Assembly: GCA_965214975.1 (NCBI GenBank)
Contig: OZ244055.1
Coordinates: forward strand, 1,860,001-1,924,000
Length of the DNA: 64,000 nucleotides
Source of the DNA: JAJEBT01 sp965214975
Lineage (GTDB): Bacteria; Pseudomonadota; Alphaproteobacteria; MPNO01; UBA830
Direction of reading: 5' to 3'
Shown here: positions 9,253 through 17,967 of the stretch, piece after piece
Numbering within the stretch: the stretch's first letter is position 1
Layout: each line of letters begins with the position of its first letter
The notes under the pieces: model-generated
Database searches by the model: none
Seen by the model: only the letters and a program-made list of their open reading frames with translations
Told to the model about the DNA's origin: nothing
Translations under genes and position numbers: made by a program

Positions 9253-9648
9253 TCAGCTCGCGCTGCCCGCGGAGGCCGCGGAACCCGCCGTGCTGATGGT
9301 GCCGGCGGTGGTGGTGAGCGTGCCTATCGTCCCTACGGTTCCCGCGCTGCCCGCGCTGCTCGCCGACTTGCCGCCTGCCACCATCGACAGCGCCTCGTCC
9401 GACAGGCTGGCGTTCGGGTCGGGCGGCAGGACCACGTGGACGGTGTCGGACGTGTTGGCCACGATCCGGGCCTCGGTGCCGGGCGGCAGGTCGAGCCCGA
9501 GCTCCGACAGCGCGTCCGTCACGTCGCCGCCGTCGATCCGCGACTTGAAATCCGAATCGCTCCGATACCGCTTGGCCAGGTCGTCATAGGTGGCAACGCG
9601 GTTGCGCACGTGCTCGATGTGCTTTTCCGTGATGACTAAAGGCTGCAT
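9253..9648 (-). CDS. NHLP-leader RiPP precursor 5 (Thr-rich core), copy A
   Basis: This 131-residue precursor has a leader that ends in SDEALSMVAGG. The 38-residue core contains the hydrophobic Thr run VGTIGTLTTTAGTIS and ends in SAASAGSAS, with no Cys. The core is identical to that of the copy at 17968-18363, while the leaders differ at several residues. A strong ribosome site (AGGAGAAACGACC) precedes the ATG and is shared by precursors 5, 5', 6 and 7. The start lies inside the end of the zinc-ribbon gene, which suggests translational coupling. Confidence 0.9.
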   Translation of the reverse strand: MQPLVITEKHIEHVRNRVATYDDLAKRYRSDSDFKSRIDGGDVTDALSELGLDLPPGTEARIVANTSDTVHVVLPPDPNASLSDEALSMVAGGKSASSAGSAGTVGTIGTLTTTAGTISTAGSAASAGSAS

Positions 9649-10223
9649 GGTCGTTTCTCCTTCTGTCCTCGATGCGGGGAGCCGGATCCGTCCGCACGGA
9701 CCTCGGCGTTCGTCGAATCCGCGACGCAGGCGTGTCGAGGCGGAGCGGCCTTCCGTCGCGGGGTCTTCGTTCTCTTCGCCGGAATCTCCTCCACCGCGTT
9801 TCCGCGCCCGACGATGCCGCGGAAAAGCCGCTGCTGCTCCGGATCGGAAGCCAGAACCGACTGGATCCGGTGCGAGATCTTCCACGCGGTCTTGACCGAA
9901 ACGTCCAGTTCCCGCGCCATCTGCCTGCTCGGAACCTTCTTCTCGGCGTTCATGATCACCGCGAGGGCAAGAAACCAGGTCTGCAACGGCAGATGGGTGT
10001 GATGGAACGCCGTGCCCACCGTCACGCTGAACGAACGCTGGCAGGACCGGCATTGATGGCGTGGCATGTTGCGGCGCTTCTCTTCGTGCGGTCCCGTGTC
10101 CCTGCTCCCGCAATAGGGGCAGACAACGCCCTCCGGCCAGCGCACCCCCTCGAGGCAGGAAACGGCGGTTTCCCGGTCCGGCCAGCGGCCCCTGATCTCG
10201 TCGATGTCCACGGCGGCTTCCAT
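9636..10223 (-). CDS. IS1595-type transposase N-terminal domain protein without DDE domain
   Basis: This 195-residue protein matches the front of IS1595/ISXO2 transposases. It has a zinc ribbon with Cys35, Cys38, Cys58 and Cys61 (CPYCGS, QCRSCQ), then the SVTVGTAFHHTHLPLQTWF helix and an HTH-like MARELDVSVKTAWKISHRIQ. The family match stops at about residue 140, where the DDE catalytic domain should begin (expected VEVDE, seen GRGNAVEE). The tail is Lys/Arg-rich and unrelated. It cannot transpose by itself. Its 3' end overlaps the start of precursor 5, and it is led by a good promoter. It may be a relic that lends its promoter or a DNA-binding regulator. Confidence 0.72.
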   Translation of the reverse strand: MEAAVDIDEIRGRWPDRETAVSCLEGVRWPEGVVCPYCGSRDTGPHEEKRRNMPRHQCRSCQRSFSVTVGTAFHHTHLPLQTWFLALAVIMNAEKKVPSRQMARELDVSVKTAWKISHRIQSVLASDPEQQRLFRGIVGRGNAVEEIPAKRTKTPRRKAAPPRHACVADSTNAEVRADGSGSPHRGQKEKRPCSL

Positions 10224-10232
10224 GACGCCCCT

Positions 10233-10261
10233 ATACTGATCGCCAAAAAAGCCCCTGTCAA
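10233..10261 (-). promoter_or_regulatory. Predicted promoter of the proximal precursor array
   Basis: On the minus strand TTGACA (10261-10256) is followed after 17 bp by CAGTAT (10238-10233), 10 bp before the ATG at 10223. The same -35 box and its upstream bases (10256-10285) recur at 19621-19650. It would drive the zinc-ribbon gene and precursors 5, 4, coreless, 2 and 1. Confidence 0.6.
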
Positions 10262-10507
10262 GCCCTAAAGGTGAACATTTTTCGGTATCCGATTCGCCCG
10301 CCCAACCCGGATTTCCCGGTTCCTGATTCACAGCTATATCAACAAGTTGCGGAGACACGGCGCCGGACGGAACGAGGGGGATCCTGAACACTTCCGGAAA
10401 TTTTTTCGGGGCGCCGCCCTGCTGGCGGAGGTTCCGGCCCGCCCCGGGCCGGTGCCCCGCGGCATTCCCCCGCGGCAACAGCGCCATCCCGGCGACGGAC
10501 CCGGTCG

Positions 10508-13030
10508 TCATCCCGAACCGGGGTCGGCGGCAAGGCGCGCGAAACGGACCGCGAGCGCCGGCAGGCCGTCAATGCCGGAGAGGTTGTGCCGGTCGTCCAG
10601 CCAGCTCGCGGCGAACCAGTTTCCGTGACGGTCGCGGTCGCGGCGAAGACGGGTCGCCGCGCATCGGTCGGCGCACAACGGAACCGCGTTCGCGGGATCG
10701 AGCCACTTCGCCAGGCGGGGCCGCGCCGAGGGCGCATAGCCCCGTCCCGGCCCGTGCCGGGACGGGGCCGTCTCGCCGAGGGCAAGCGCGGCGGCGCGCC
10801 AGCCGGCAAGCCCGGAGACGAAATCGCCGCCCGAACGCGCCCAGACCTCTTCAGCGGACGCGCGCCGCCAGACCTCGAAGGCGAGCGGACGCAGGCCCTC
10901 GTCCTGCGCCAGAGCCAGCACCAGACCGCCGACGCCGACCGCGTATCCGGCCCCGGCGTCGAGAGCCGGGCCGGGTTGGTCCGCGAAACCCCGCGCCACG
11001 CCGCGCAGGGTCTCGCCGGCCAGGGACGCAAGGTCGCCGCGGTCCAGAGCGCGGGACAGGTCGCGGAGCGCCAGCGCCAGGCCGACGCGGCCCGAGAGGA
11101 CGTCGAAGCCGAGCGGTCCCAGGAAACGGCAGCCGGTGAACACGTCGTGGATCAGGCCGATCCAGGTCGGCGCGCCGCGTTCGTCATCGACCGTCCGGCG
11201 CACCAGGCTGGAGGCGATCTCGTCAGCCCAGGCCAGCAGATCCCCGGCCTCCGCCGGTGCCAGCGGCCCGCCGGCCGGCCGGCGTCTGGCGGGGTTGTCG
11301 AGACGCAGCCCGAACCCCGAGCGAAGCCACGCCGTGCGTTCGTCCTCGGGAACCTCGGCGAGCCGGCGAAAGCGGTCCCGGGTTCCCGAGACGGCGTCCC
11401 GAGGGAAGAACGCGCCTTCCCGCTCGCCCTCGACCCCGCACAGGGCGCGGTCTCCGAGCCGGGTCTGGAACAGGGGGATGTCCAGGCGGCGGAGATCCCG
11501 GACCGCAGCCTCGCGAAGCTCGCCGGTCAGGTCGCTGCGAGCGGGAAGCACGGCGTGAAGCGCGATCTCGCGCCAGGCGCCGTCGGACAGATGGCGCGGC
11601 GCGAAGGAATGCCGGATCGCCCGGTAGCAGGTCCAGGTGTCGATGCGGATGTTGCGGATCGTCGCGTCCGCGGCCCGTTGCAGCGCCGCGACGGCATGTC
11701 GCTGGAGCGGCGGGGCGGCGAGGGCGCGGGCGACCCGGAGATAGCCGTCCTCGAAGGCATCGAAGTGGTCCGCGGCATCCGCTGCGCCGCCTGCCTTGTA
11801 GCGCGGGGCGAATCGCTCCTCCCGCCACGAGAGCAGCCGCTCGCCGGCGGCGTCCGGAATCGGCGTGCGATGCTCGCCGGGCCGGCTCAGGCAGCCGATG
11901 TCGGTCGGATCCTCGCCGTCGCGGGTCGGGAGCAACAGCGGCAGTATGCCGACCTGGAACGGAGCCGCCTCCAGCAGCGCCACCCCTTCGGGGGCCAGGG
12001 GACGCACGGCGTCGAGCCAGGTTGGGGGAGGCTGGACAACGGTCTCGAAATCGATGAAACGGGGCGTCGCGCCTTCGGCGATCAGGTTGTCGAACCAGAA
12101 ATCGGTGGCCCCCAGAGCCTGCAGGAGCGCCAGCCAGCCGCCGAGAGCCCGGTAGAACGCGTCGGCCTCGCCGGAGTCGGCGATCGGCTCCGCATGGTGC
12201 ATCCGCTCCCAAGCGTAGCCGTCCCGGACCAGGACCGAGGGCGGAGCCAGACGAGGGTCGTCGATCCGGCCCGCGATCTCCGCCACCGCCCGGGCGACCC
12301 GCAGATCCTTGGGCTTGTAGACCACGGCGCCGCGCTCGAAATGCAGGATCGCGACCGAGCGCCCGCCGCGATGCGGATCGCCAAGCCCCGCCTCGATCCG
12401 GAGAAGCGCGCCGGGATCGGCGCCGCCGAAGAAGCGCCGCACCAGCAGCGCGCGGTCGGCGGCGGCCCGGTTGCCGATCTCCGCGAAATCGGCGATCCAG
12501 TCGGCCATCGTCCGGCCGAACGCGTAGGCAAGCGCGGGGCTTCGCCGGAAGCGCTCCTCCCAGCTCGGCCGCGAGCCGAGACGGCGCTCGACATGCCAGC
12601 TCGGCTCGATCGCCTGGCCGAGGCGTCCGGCCAGATAGTCGAGCGGCCCCTCGAGCGCATCGGGGCCGTGGACCAGTTCCGCCGGCCACGCCCTTTCCAC
12701 CTCGCTTTTGGCCCATCGGCGCATTTCCGCGAACGGAAACTCCCCCTCCGAGAGCCGCTCGAAGATCGCGCCGAAGGCGCGCGCCCAGTCGGGGGCGGGG
12801 CCGGCCAGGCGCACATCGGCCAGGCGGTCGAGCCAGGCGTCCGGGGAAAGGCCGAGGGACTCCGCATGGGCGGCGAGTCTTTCCGGGGAGCCGAAAGCCT
12901 CGACCGCCCCGTTCCGTCGCCGCTCCAGGGAGCCGGCATCCGTCGCGGCGGGCTCGAACGCGGCGGCGTTGATCCGCTCCGGCGGAGGCGCTGCTCGGGC
13001 GACGATCTCCCCGAGGCTCAGGGCGGGCAC
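10508..13030 (-). CDS. lanM: LanM-like lanthipeptide dehydratase with degenerate cyclase domain
   Basis: This 840-residue protein has a DUF4135 dehydratase domain at about 150-560 (AVVYKPKDLRVA at 236-247, DFWFDN at 310-315, FIDFETV at 325-331). Such enzymes phosphorylate and then eliminate Ser/Thr to give Dha/Dhb. The usual DxHxEN motif reads DxWxDN. The C-terminal LanC-like part (about 600-840) keeps the Gly motifs (LSGRVGLALAL, NLSGIDGLPAL) but lacks the zinc set: the WCHG position reads FVSG and the CHG position reads LCAD (Cys785). At 840 residues it is short for LanM (usually 900-1100). GTG start, overlapping the dehydrogenase gene by 13 bp. Dehydration without zinc-assisted cyclisation is inferred. 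Confidence 0.85.
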   Translation of the reverse strand: MPALSLGEIVARAAPPPERINAAAFEPAATDAGSLERRRNGAVEAFGSPERLAAHAESLGLSPDAWLDRLADVRLAGPAPDWARAFGAIFERLSEGEFPFAEMRRWAKSEVERAWPAELVHGPDALEGPLDYLAGRLGQAIEPSWHVERRLGSRPSWEERFRRSPALAYAFGRTMADWIADFAEIGNRAAADRALLVRRFFGGADPGALLRIEAGLGDPHRGGRSVAILHFERGAVVYKPKDLRVARAVAEIAGRIDDPRLAPPSVLVRDGYAWERMHHAEPIADSGEADAFYRALGGWLALLQALGATDFWFDNLIAEGATPRFIDFETVVQPPPTWLDAVRPLAPEGVALLEAAPFQVGILPLLLPTRDGEDPTDIGCLSRPGEHRTPIPDAAGERLLSWREERFAPRYKAGGAADAADHFDAFEDGYLRVARALAAPPLQRHAVAALQRAADATIRNIRIDTWTCYRAIRHSFAPRHLSDGAWREIALHAVLPARSDLTGELREAAVRDLRRLDIPLFQTRLGDRALCGVEGEREGAFFPRDAVSGTRDRFRRLAEVPEDERTAWLRSGFGLRLDNPARRRPAGGPLAPAEAGDLLAWADEIASSLVRRTVDDERGAPTWIGLIHDVFTGCRFLGPLGFDVLSGRVGLALALRDLSRALDRGDLASLAGETLRGVARGFADQPGPALDAGAGYAVGVGGLVLALAQDEGLRPLAFEVWRRASAEEVWARSGGDFVSGLAGWRAAALALGETAPSRHGPGRGYAPSARPRLAKWLDPANAVPLCADRCAATRLRRDRDRHGNWFAASWLDDRHNLSGIDGLPALAVRFARLAADPGSG

Positions 13031-14397
13031 GGCCGGCCGCCGAGAATGAATTCGCCGACGGTGCCTTCGATGACGGGATCAAGACCTGTCAGATGCGCGA
13101 ACAGCGCCGAATTCGCGGCGCCGATTCCGCAGGGGGAGAGCCCGAGCTCGGTCGCTGCCAGGTACAGGGTCTGGTAGAGCACCCCGGTGTTGCGGAGGAT
13201 CACCGCGTAGGAGATGGACTTGTATTTCCACATCACCCGGGGGAAACGGGCGGCGATGGCAAGCACGACCTGGGGATCGGCCTGCCAGGCGGTGGCGGTC
13301 TTCGCGTCGGTGAACACCGCCTCGACCTCGGGGCTTCGTCCCGCGAGCCGGACCAGTTCGTGGGTGGCCGCATCGTAGTGATAGAGGCCGGATTCCAGCC
13401 CGCTGCAGCGAGCGACGACGGGGTAGATCTCGAGCTCGTAGCTCGCGCCGCCGTTCGGGTAGGGACGCTTGGTGATCTCGAAATCGGCGGTGCGGCCGAC
13501 GAAGTCGCCGATTGTGACCACCTCCGAGGACCGGATCCGCGCCGCGCGGTCGAGCAGGGCGCCGAGCTCGCGCAGAGTGATCGGGTGGTCCTCGTCATAG
13601 GCGCGCTCCGAACGCCGCCGTTCCAGCACCGCGGCGAACGATTCGCGCGAGCCGTCGTTCGGCGCGCGGGCGAGCGCGATGCGCTCCCCCGGCCAGGGCG
13701 GGCGCAGGGCCGGCGGCGGCTCGATCTGGTCGATGAACGGGAACATGGCCCCCATCGGGTCGCGGTGCCAGCCGACCCGATGGTGCATGTGGAAGATCAG
13801 GTCGTGGAACTCCCACTGCCTGAGCACCTCGCGGCGCGGATCACCGGCCTCGCGTTCCGTTTCGAGAAAACCCGCCGCGTGCAGGAAACGGCGGACCACC
13901 GGAACCTCGAGCGTCGCCAGGTCGCCGAAAGCGAGGCGAGCGCCGGACAAGGGCGATTCCAGCAGCCACGCGCCGCCGTCCCGCCGCAGACAGGCGAAAC
14001 GGTCGAGCGGGATCTCCGGCGGCGGCGGCTCCGGGGTCAGGCCGGGCGCGAACCACGACCACTGCGGCTGCACCACCGCGCGCTCCTTCGCCCCGTCGAT
14101 GAGGGGGAACTCGATGAAACCCCAGCTGCACATCCTCTGCAGCCACAGGACGTAGGCGGCGGCGCGCTGGGCTTCCGACGCCGCGATCACCTCGTCGCGG
14201 AGGTCGGCCAGCGTCGCGCCGTCGGCGAGCCGGGCGTTGGCGGCATCGAACTCCGGCGCATGGCTGCCGATCACCGGAGGCTTGCCGCCAAGACCCTCGA
14301 CGGTGTACGAAGCCCCGTCCTCCGATCTTCCGATCCTGCAGTCGCTGCGGAAACGGAGCTGCAGCGCCGGCTCGCCGACAAGGTCGAAGAAGCTCAT
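13018..14397 (-). CDS. SagB/ThcOx-type FMN dehydrogenase (azoline oxidase)
   Basis: This 459-residue protein joins an N-terminal domain of about 230 residues to a nitroreductase-fold SagB domain at about 235-459. The latter shows ERRRSERAYDEDHPITLREL, an FMN-contact pattern, then MWKYKSISYAVILRNTGVLY, which holds the Lys-Tyr pair typical of azoline dehydrogenases, and AATELGLSPCGIG. Family members oxidise thiazolines/oxazolines made by YcaO partners to aromatic azoles. It lies between the YcaO gene and the LanM gene, overlapping the latter, so the three enzymes appear co-transcribed. Confidence 0.9.
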   Translation of the reverse strand: MSFFDLVGEPALQLRFRSDCRIGRSEDGASYTVEGLGGKPPVIGSHAPEFDAANARLADGATLADLRDEVIAASEAQRAAAYVLWLQRMCSWGFIEFPLIDGAKERAVVQPQWSWFAPGLTPEPPPPEIPLDRFACLRRDGGAWLLESPLSGARLAFGDLATLEVPVVRRFLHAAGFLETEREAGDPRREVLRQWEFHDLIFHMHHRVGWHRDPMGAMFPFIDQIEPPPALRPPWPGERIALARAPNDGSRESFAAVLERRRSERAYDEDHPITLRELGALLDRAARIRSSEVVTIGDFVGRTADFEITKRPYPNGGASYELEIYPVVARCSGLESGLYHYDAATHELVRLAGRSPEVEAVFTDAKTATAWQADPQVVLAIAARFPRVMWKYKSISYAVILRNTGVLYQTLYLAATELGLSPCGIGAANSALFAHLTGLDPVIEGTVGEFILGGRPCPP

Positions 14398-14776
14398 TGC
14401 CCGGTATCCTTCGCGGCGGAAGCGAACAGCGGCCCGGCCGGCAATCCCCGCCGCCGGAGCGCGAGGACGCCGCGTGCGCGCCCGCGCCGGGCCCCGCGGG
14501 CTTCGGACGCGCTCCCGTCGCCGGCCTGGAACGCGAGACGGGCGCGTCCCCGATTTCCGGTTTCCCGAAAGGCGCGGATCCCCGGCGCCGCGCCCTCGCC
14601 GCGCCTGCCGGGTCGCCGGACGGGGTTCCGCGGGGCGGGGTCGCTTTTCGCCGCGGTTCTGCGGGAGCCGGCGGGAACGGCCCTCCGGAAAGGGTCGCCG
14701 GCGGTCCGGCGCACGCGAGACCGCTTGACCCGGCCTTCCTCGGGCATTGCGGCGGCGTCCGCGATGACGGACCCGG
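14398..14776. other. Spacer between YcaO and SagB genes, no clear gene
   Basis: This 379-bp GC-rich stretch lies within an otherwise tight enzyme operon. One minus-strand frame (14747 to 14394) stays open and overlaps the dehydrogenase start as ATGA, but the 117 residues are an Arg/Gly/Ala-rich string with no match and typical of a shadow frame. I would not call it a gene. Confidence 0.4.
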
Positions 14777-17110
14777 TCAAATGAAGACCGCGACCGGGTT
14801 GAGATCGGTCTCGGCGGTGGGCGCATCCAGCCATCCGAGATCGACCGGCACGTCGTACAGCCGGCCCGCGCCGGTGCGCCGCCAGAAGTGGCGGAGACCC
14901 GGCACGATCGTCTTGGCCACCGGCATGCCGATGTCCGGCCGTGTCTGGTCGAGCACCAGGAACTCCATCCCCTTGCCCTCGACCAGGGACCGGCAAAGCT
15001 CCACGTCGTCCCGGACGTCGGCGGTCTCCGGCACCCGGTAGTCCGACCTGCCACGCACCGTCGCCCCGGCGGCGGGGGCCAGCCAGGGATTGTCCGCGAG
15101 CTTGATGGTCCGCCACCACCACAGCGATTCGGGGTCGTCCCAGAGATACCCCGTCCCGTCGGCGGCGACATCCCGGACGCCACCGAAATACTGGTTGAGC
15201 TCGCACACCGCCCGCAAGGCCGCGATATGGGGATCGAAATGGGCGCCGGCCGAGAACAGGATGTCCTCGGCCTCCTTGTCGGTGCGGTGCGAGACCGCGG
15301 CGAAGACGGGAATGCCCAGATCGTTGGTGAGATCCAGCAGCCACACCTCGCGGTGGTGGGCGGCGTAATGTTCGCGCGTCCCGGAGAGAAAGGGATCGTC
15401 GAAGCTGTCGAGATCGACCTCGGGACGGACGAGCCGGTTGTACCACCAGCAGGCGAAGGCGTCGCGCTCGACCAGCTCGAGGAATCCCTGCAGGATCGCC
15501 TCCTCCAGCGTGTTGCCGGCGGCGCAGCCGTTCGAATCCGGCCCGCAGTAGACCACCCCGTTCTCCGTCGGGGACGAGAAATAGAGCATCGAGGTCGGCA
15601 GATAGCGGTGCCGGCCCTCCGTGAGCGACCACACCGGCGTCCAGTCCATCTCGACCTCGGGGTCGAAACGCTCCGGAACGTAGTTGAAACGCGAGCCGAG
15701 CGCGTTGAACGCCTCGGCGTTCTCGTACTGGAGATCGCTGTAGAGCTGGGCGTCGTTGGGATGGATCGCCTCGCCCGGGGCGAAATCGGAAAAGCGGGCG
15801 CGACGGCGGATCTCGTCGCCGTGATAGACGCCGGAATACCGCTCGATCGCCTCGCAGAGCGCGCTCGCCGCGGCCTGGATGTCGGTGCTGCCCTTGCCCG
15901 CGCTCTTGGTCCGTATGCTGTTGCGCAGCAGGTACAGGGAATCGCTCTTGAGCGCGAGATTGCTCCCGGCCCAGTAGACATGCAGCCAGGGATCGGCATG
16001 GTCGGTGACGCGAACGAGCTGCGTCACCACGCCGCTGACCGGACTCACCAGATGCTGGTATCGCTGCACCGTCTCTTCCGGCGGCACCGAGCGCATCCCG
16101 CCGCTGTTGCGCACCGGTTTCGGACTCGAACCCAGAACCACCGGCGCCGCCGGCCGGTCCGGGCGGTGAAGCCCCTCCCGGCCGCAGGCAGGGCATTGCG
16201 GCCGCCGCATGACCGGGTGATGGCCGCCGGTGCCGGCGAAATCCGCCGCGACCACGTGCTCGTGGAGCGGCGCCTGGTCGGAAAGGACGATCCATTTGGC
16301 GATTTCGGTCGCCGCGAGCCCGCACATCGCGTTCTCGAACGGGAGAACGCCGGCGCGGGGGGGAAGCGCGGCGTCCTCCCCGCCGACGGCGCGCAGGAAG
16401 TTCTCGATCTCGCGGTTGCCGCGGATCCGGTGCGCGAGGCAGGCCCAGCACGGACCACCCTCCAGGGGTCGGAAAACGGGGCCGAAAAGCGGCCATGCGC
16501 CGCGCATCTTGACCGGAACCCAGGCGGTGCCGGAAGCGAGATGGTCCCGATTGACCCCGGCGTTGCTCTCGTTGAGGTAGTCGGCGGTGACGACGACGAC
16601 GAGCGCGGGATCGGTTTCGGTCACGGCAAGACCCATTTCCCGGAGCGCCGCGGCCAGACGGCCGTCGTCGCCGGTCACCGTCACCCGCGAGGCGCGAAGC
16701 CGCTCCTCAGCCCATCTGGGCGACACGCCGAGCGTGCACCAGAACGCGGCCGCGGCACTGTCCATGTCGAAGTCGGCCGAGACGATGTATCCCTTCCTGG
16801 CCATCGAAACCATCGTCGTCTGGACCGCAAGGGCCGGATGCGTGTCGGCAAGAGCGGCAACGATCTCGTCTCGCGGGCGGACGCCGTCGATCAGGGGCAC
16901 GAGATCGGCGTAGAGCTTGCCGTAGAGAGCGGCGCTGGCGGTCTCGGAAACCAGCAGCACCGCCTCGTCTCCGGCCGGGCGAGGATCGAGATGCGGCGCC
17001 AGCATCGGCACCTCGACGATGCCGCGGTCGGCATCGGTGGCCTGGAACAGCGCCGCGGACTGGCCGAAGGCCCCCGCGGCCGGCTTCTGCAGCCGGTCGT
17101 CAACTTTCAT
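14777..17110 (-). CDS. Fused E1-like leader-binding / YcaO azoline cyclodehydratase (TOMM)
   Basis: This 777-residue protein fuses the TOMM C and D proteins. Residues 1-335 are the E1-like/peptide-clamp part, with a structural zinc site formed by CWAC (221-224) and CPAC (306-309). Residues about 345-777 are the YcaO ATP-dependent cyclodehydratase, with SAGKGS (403-408), ALCEAIERYSG (417-427) and FLELVERDA (543-551). It should bind the NHLP leader and convert Ser/Thr/Cys in the core to azolines, which SagB would oxidise. The C-terminus ends NPVAVFI and lacks the proline-rich PxPxP tail common in this family. The start at 17110 (MKVDDRLQK) lies 82 bp after the coreless leader gene. Confidence 0.92.
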   Translation of the reverse strand: MKVDDRLQKPAAGAFGQSAALFQATDADRGIVEVPMLAPHLDPRPAGDEAVLLVSETASAALYGKLYADLVPLIDGVRPRDEIVAALADTHPALAVQTTMVSMARKGYIVSADFDMDSAAAAFWCTLGVSPRWAEERLRASRVTVTGDDGRLAAALREMGLAVTETDPALVVVVTADYLNESNAGVNRDHLASGTAWVPVKMRGAWPLFGPVFRPLEGGPCWACLAHRIRGNREIENFLRAVGGEDAALPPRAGVLPFENAMCGLAATEIAKWIVLSDQAPLHEHVVAADFAGTGGHHPVMRRPQCPACGREGLHRPDRPAAPVVLGSSPKPVRNSGGMRSVPPEETVQRYQHLVSPVSGVVTQLVRVTDHADPWLHVYWAGSNLALKSDSLYLLRNSIRTKSAGKGSTDIQAAASALCEAIERYSGVYHGDEIRRRARFSDFAPGEAIHPNDAQLYSDLQYENAEAFNALGSRFNYVPERFDPEVEMDWTPVWSLTEGRHRYLPTSMLYFSSPTENGVVYCGPDSNGCAAGNTLEEAILQGFLELVERDAFACWWYNRLVRPEVDLDSFDDPFLSGTREHYAAHHREVWLLDLTNDLGIPVFAAVSHRTDKEAEDILFSAGAHFDPHIAALRAVCELNQYFGGVRDVAADGTGYLWDDPESLWWWRTIKLADNPWLAPAAGATVRGRSDYRVPETADVRDDVELCRSLVEGKGMEFLVLDQTRPDIGMPVAKTIVPGLRHFWRRTGAGRLYDVPVDLGWLDAPTAETDLNPVAVFI

Positions 17111-17192
17111 CGCCGTCCTGTCCTTTTCAAAACGGGAAGCCTCCGAGACCCGCGTCCCTGCCGGCCCGGTCCGGGCCGGCCGCGTTCCGGTC

Positions 17193-17447
17193 TCACCGCA
17201 TCGGGGCGGGGAGAACGATGTGCAGAAGGTGCTCGGTGTTGAACAGCAGCTTGACCTTCGCATCCCCCGGAATGTCGAACCCCTCGCGCTTGAGCACCTC
17301 GGTGGGGCTGGCGTCCGTCTCCGCCTTGAAATCGGGGTCGCCGTAGTACTTCGCCACCACGTCGGCGTAGATCTGCTGGTTGCGCGCAACCTGCTCCGGG
17401 GTCAGGTTCTCCATCAACGCGTCAAGATCGGAACTCGTCTCGGCCAT
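17193..17447 (-). CDS. Coreless NHLP-like leader protein, copy B
   Basis: This 84-residue near-identical twin of the protein at 8510-8764 differs by Met to Thr at one position. It again ends right after HIVLPAP with no core peptide. It sits just upstream of the YcaO gene in the same direction, so it may be made together with the leader-binding enzyme. Confidence 0.85.
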   Translation of the reverse strand: MAETSSDLDALMENLTPEQVARNQQIYADVVAKYYGDPDFKAETDASPTEVLKREGFDIPGDAKVKLLFNTEHLLHIVLPAPMR

Positions 17448-17487
17448 CTCCTCGCTCTCCTGTTCCTGGTTGTGAAACCGGCAGCAC

Positions 17488-17585
17488 TCAGCTCGCGCTG
17501 CCCGCCGAGCCGACGGAACCCGCGCTGCTGACCGTGCCGTAGGTCGTGCTGGCGGTGCCGACGGAGCCGATGGTGCCGGCGTCGG
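17488..17585 (-). pseudogene. Orphan core fragment of the broken precursor 4'
   Basis: Read on the minus strand in frame with its TGA at 17490-17488, this stretch encodes AGTIGSVGTAS, TTYGTVSS and a final SAGSAS, closely matching the core end of precursor 4. It has no leader or start in frame. It is separated from its leader (17667-17915) by about 80 bp of unrelated sequence. Confidence 0.7.
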
Positions 17586-17666
17586 GTCATGACTCCGAGC
17601 CGTTCGCCGCCCGCAGGGGCGGAGAGACGGCCGCGGCGAAAACCGGCACGCCGGGCGAGCCCGCAA

Positions 17667-17915
17667 CTACTCCTCCTCGTTCGGGTCGGACGGCAGAACC
17701 ACATGGAAGGTCTCCGCCGTGTTGACCACGATCCGCGCGCTGACGCCCGCAGGCATCGAGATGCCGAGCTCCGGCAGCAGATCCGCCACGTCGCCGCCGT
17801 CGATCCGCGACCGCAGGTCCGGATCGACCCGGTACCGCTCGGCAACCTCGTCGAAAAGGGGGAGGCGGAGCTTGACGTTTTCGAACTGCTCGAACTCGAA
17901 CGCCACGGCTTCCAT
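17667..17915 (-). pseudogene. Truncated NHLP leader, precursor 4' without core
   Basis: This 82-residue leader is related to precursor 4 (RYRVDPDLRSRIDGGDVADL, VVNTAETFHVVLPSDPN) but ends abruptly in NEEE before the double-Gly site. Its former core lies out of frame downstream. The break is consistent with a small insertion/deletion event. It could still be translated as a second kind of coreless leader. Confidence 0.75.
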
Positions 17916-17967
17916 CGGTTGATCCTCCCGTTGTCCCGAACCCGGTTCCGCTGCGCGAAACCGCCGG

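Larger units (their letters stand above)
8495..9730. repeat. Direct repeat block, copy A
   Basis: This block carries the coreless leader, precursor 4 and precursor 5 genes plus about 80 bp upstream of precursor 5. It repeats in the same orientation at about 17170-18445. Similarity is near-complete over the coreless gene and the precursor 5 core and weaker in between. The boundaries are estimated by eye. Confidence 0.75.

Noticed and set aside
14394..14747. 117-residue frame overlapping the SagB gene start as ATGA
   Set aside because: The overlap is tempting, but the peptide is nearly all Arg, Gly, Ala and Pro with no leader-like or known motif, and it lacks a convincing ribosome site.
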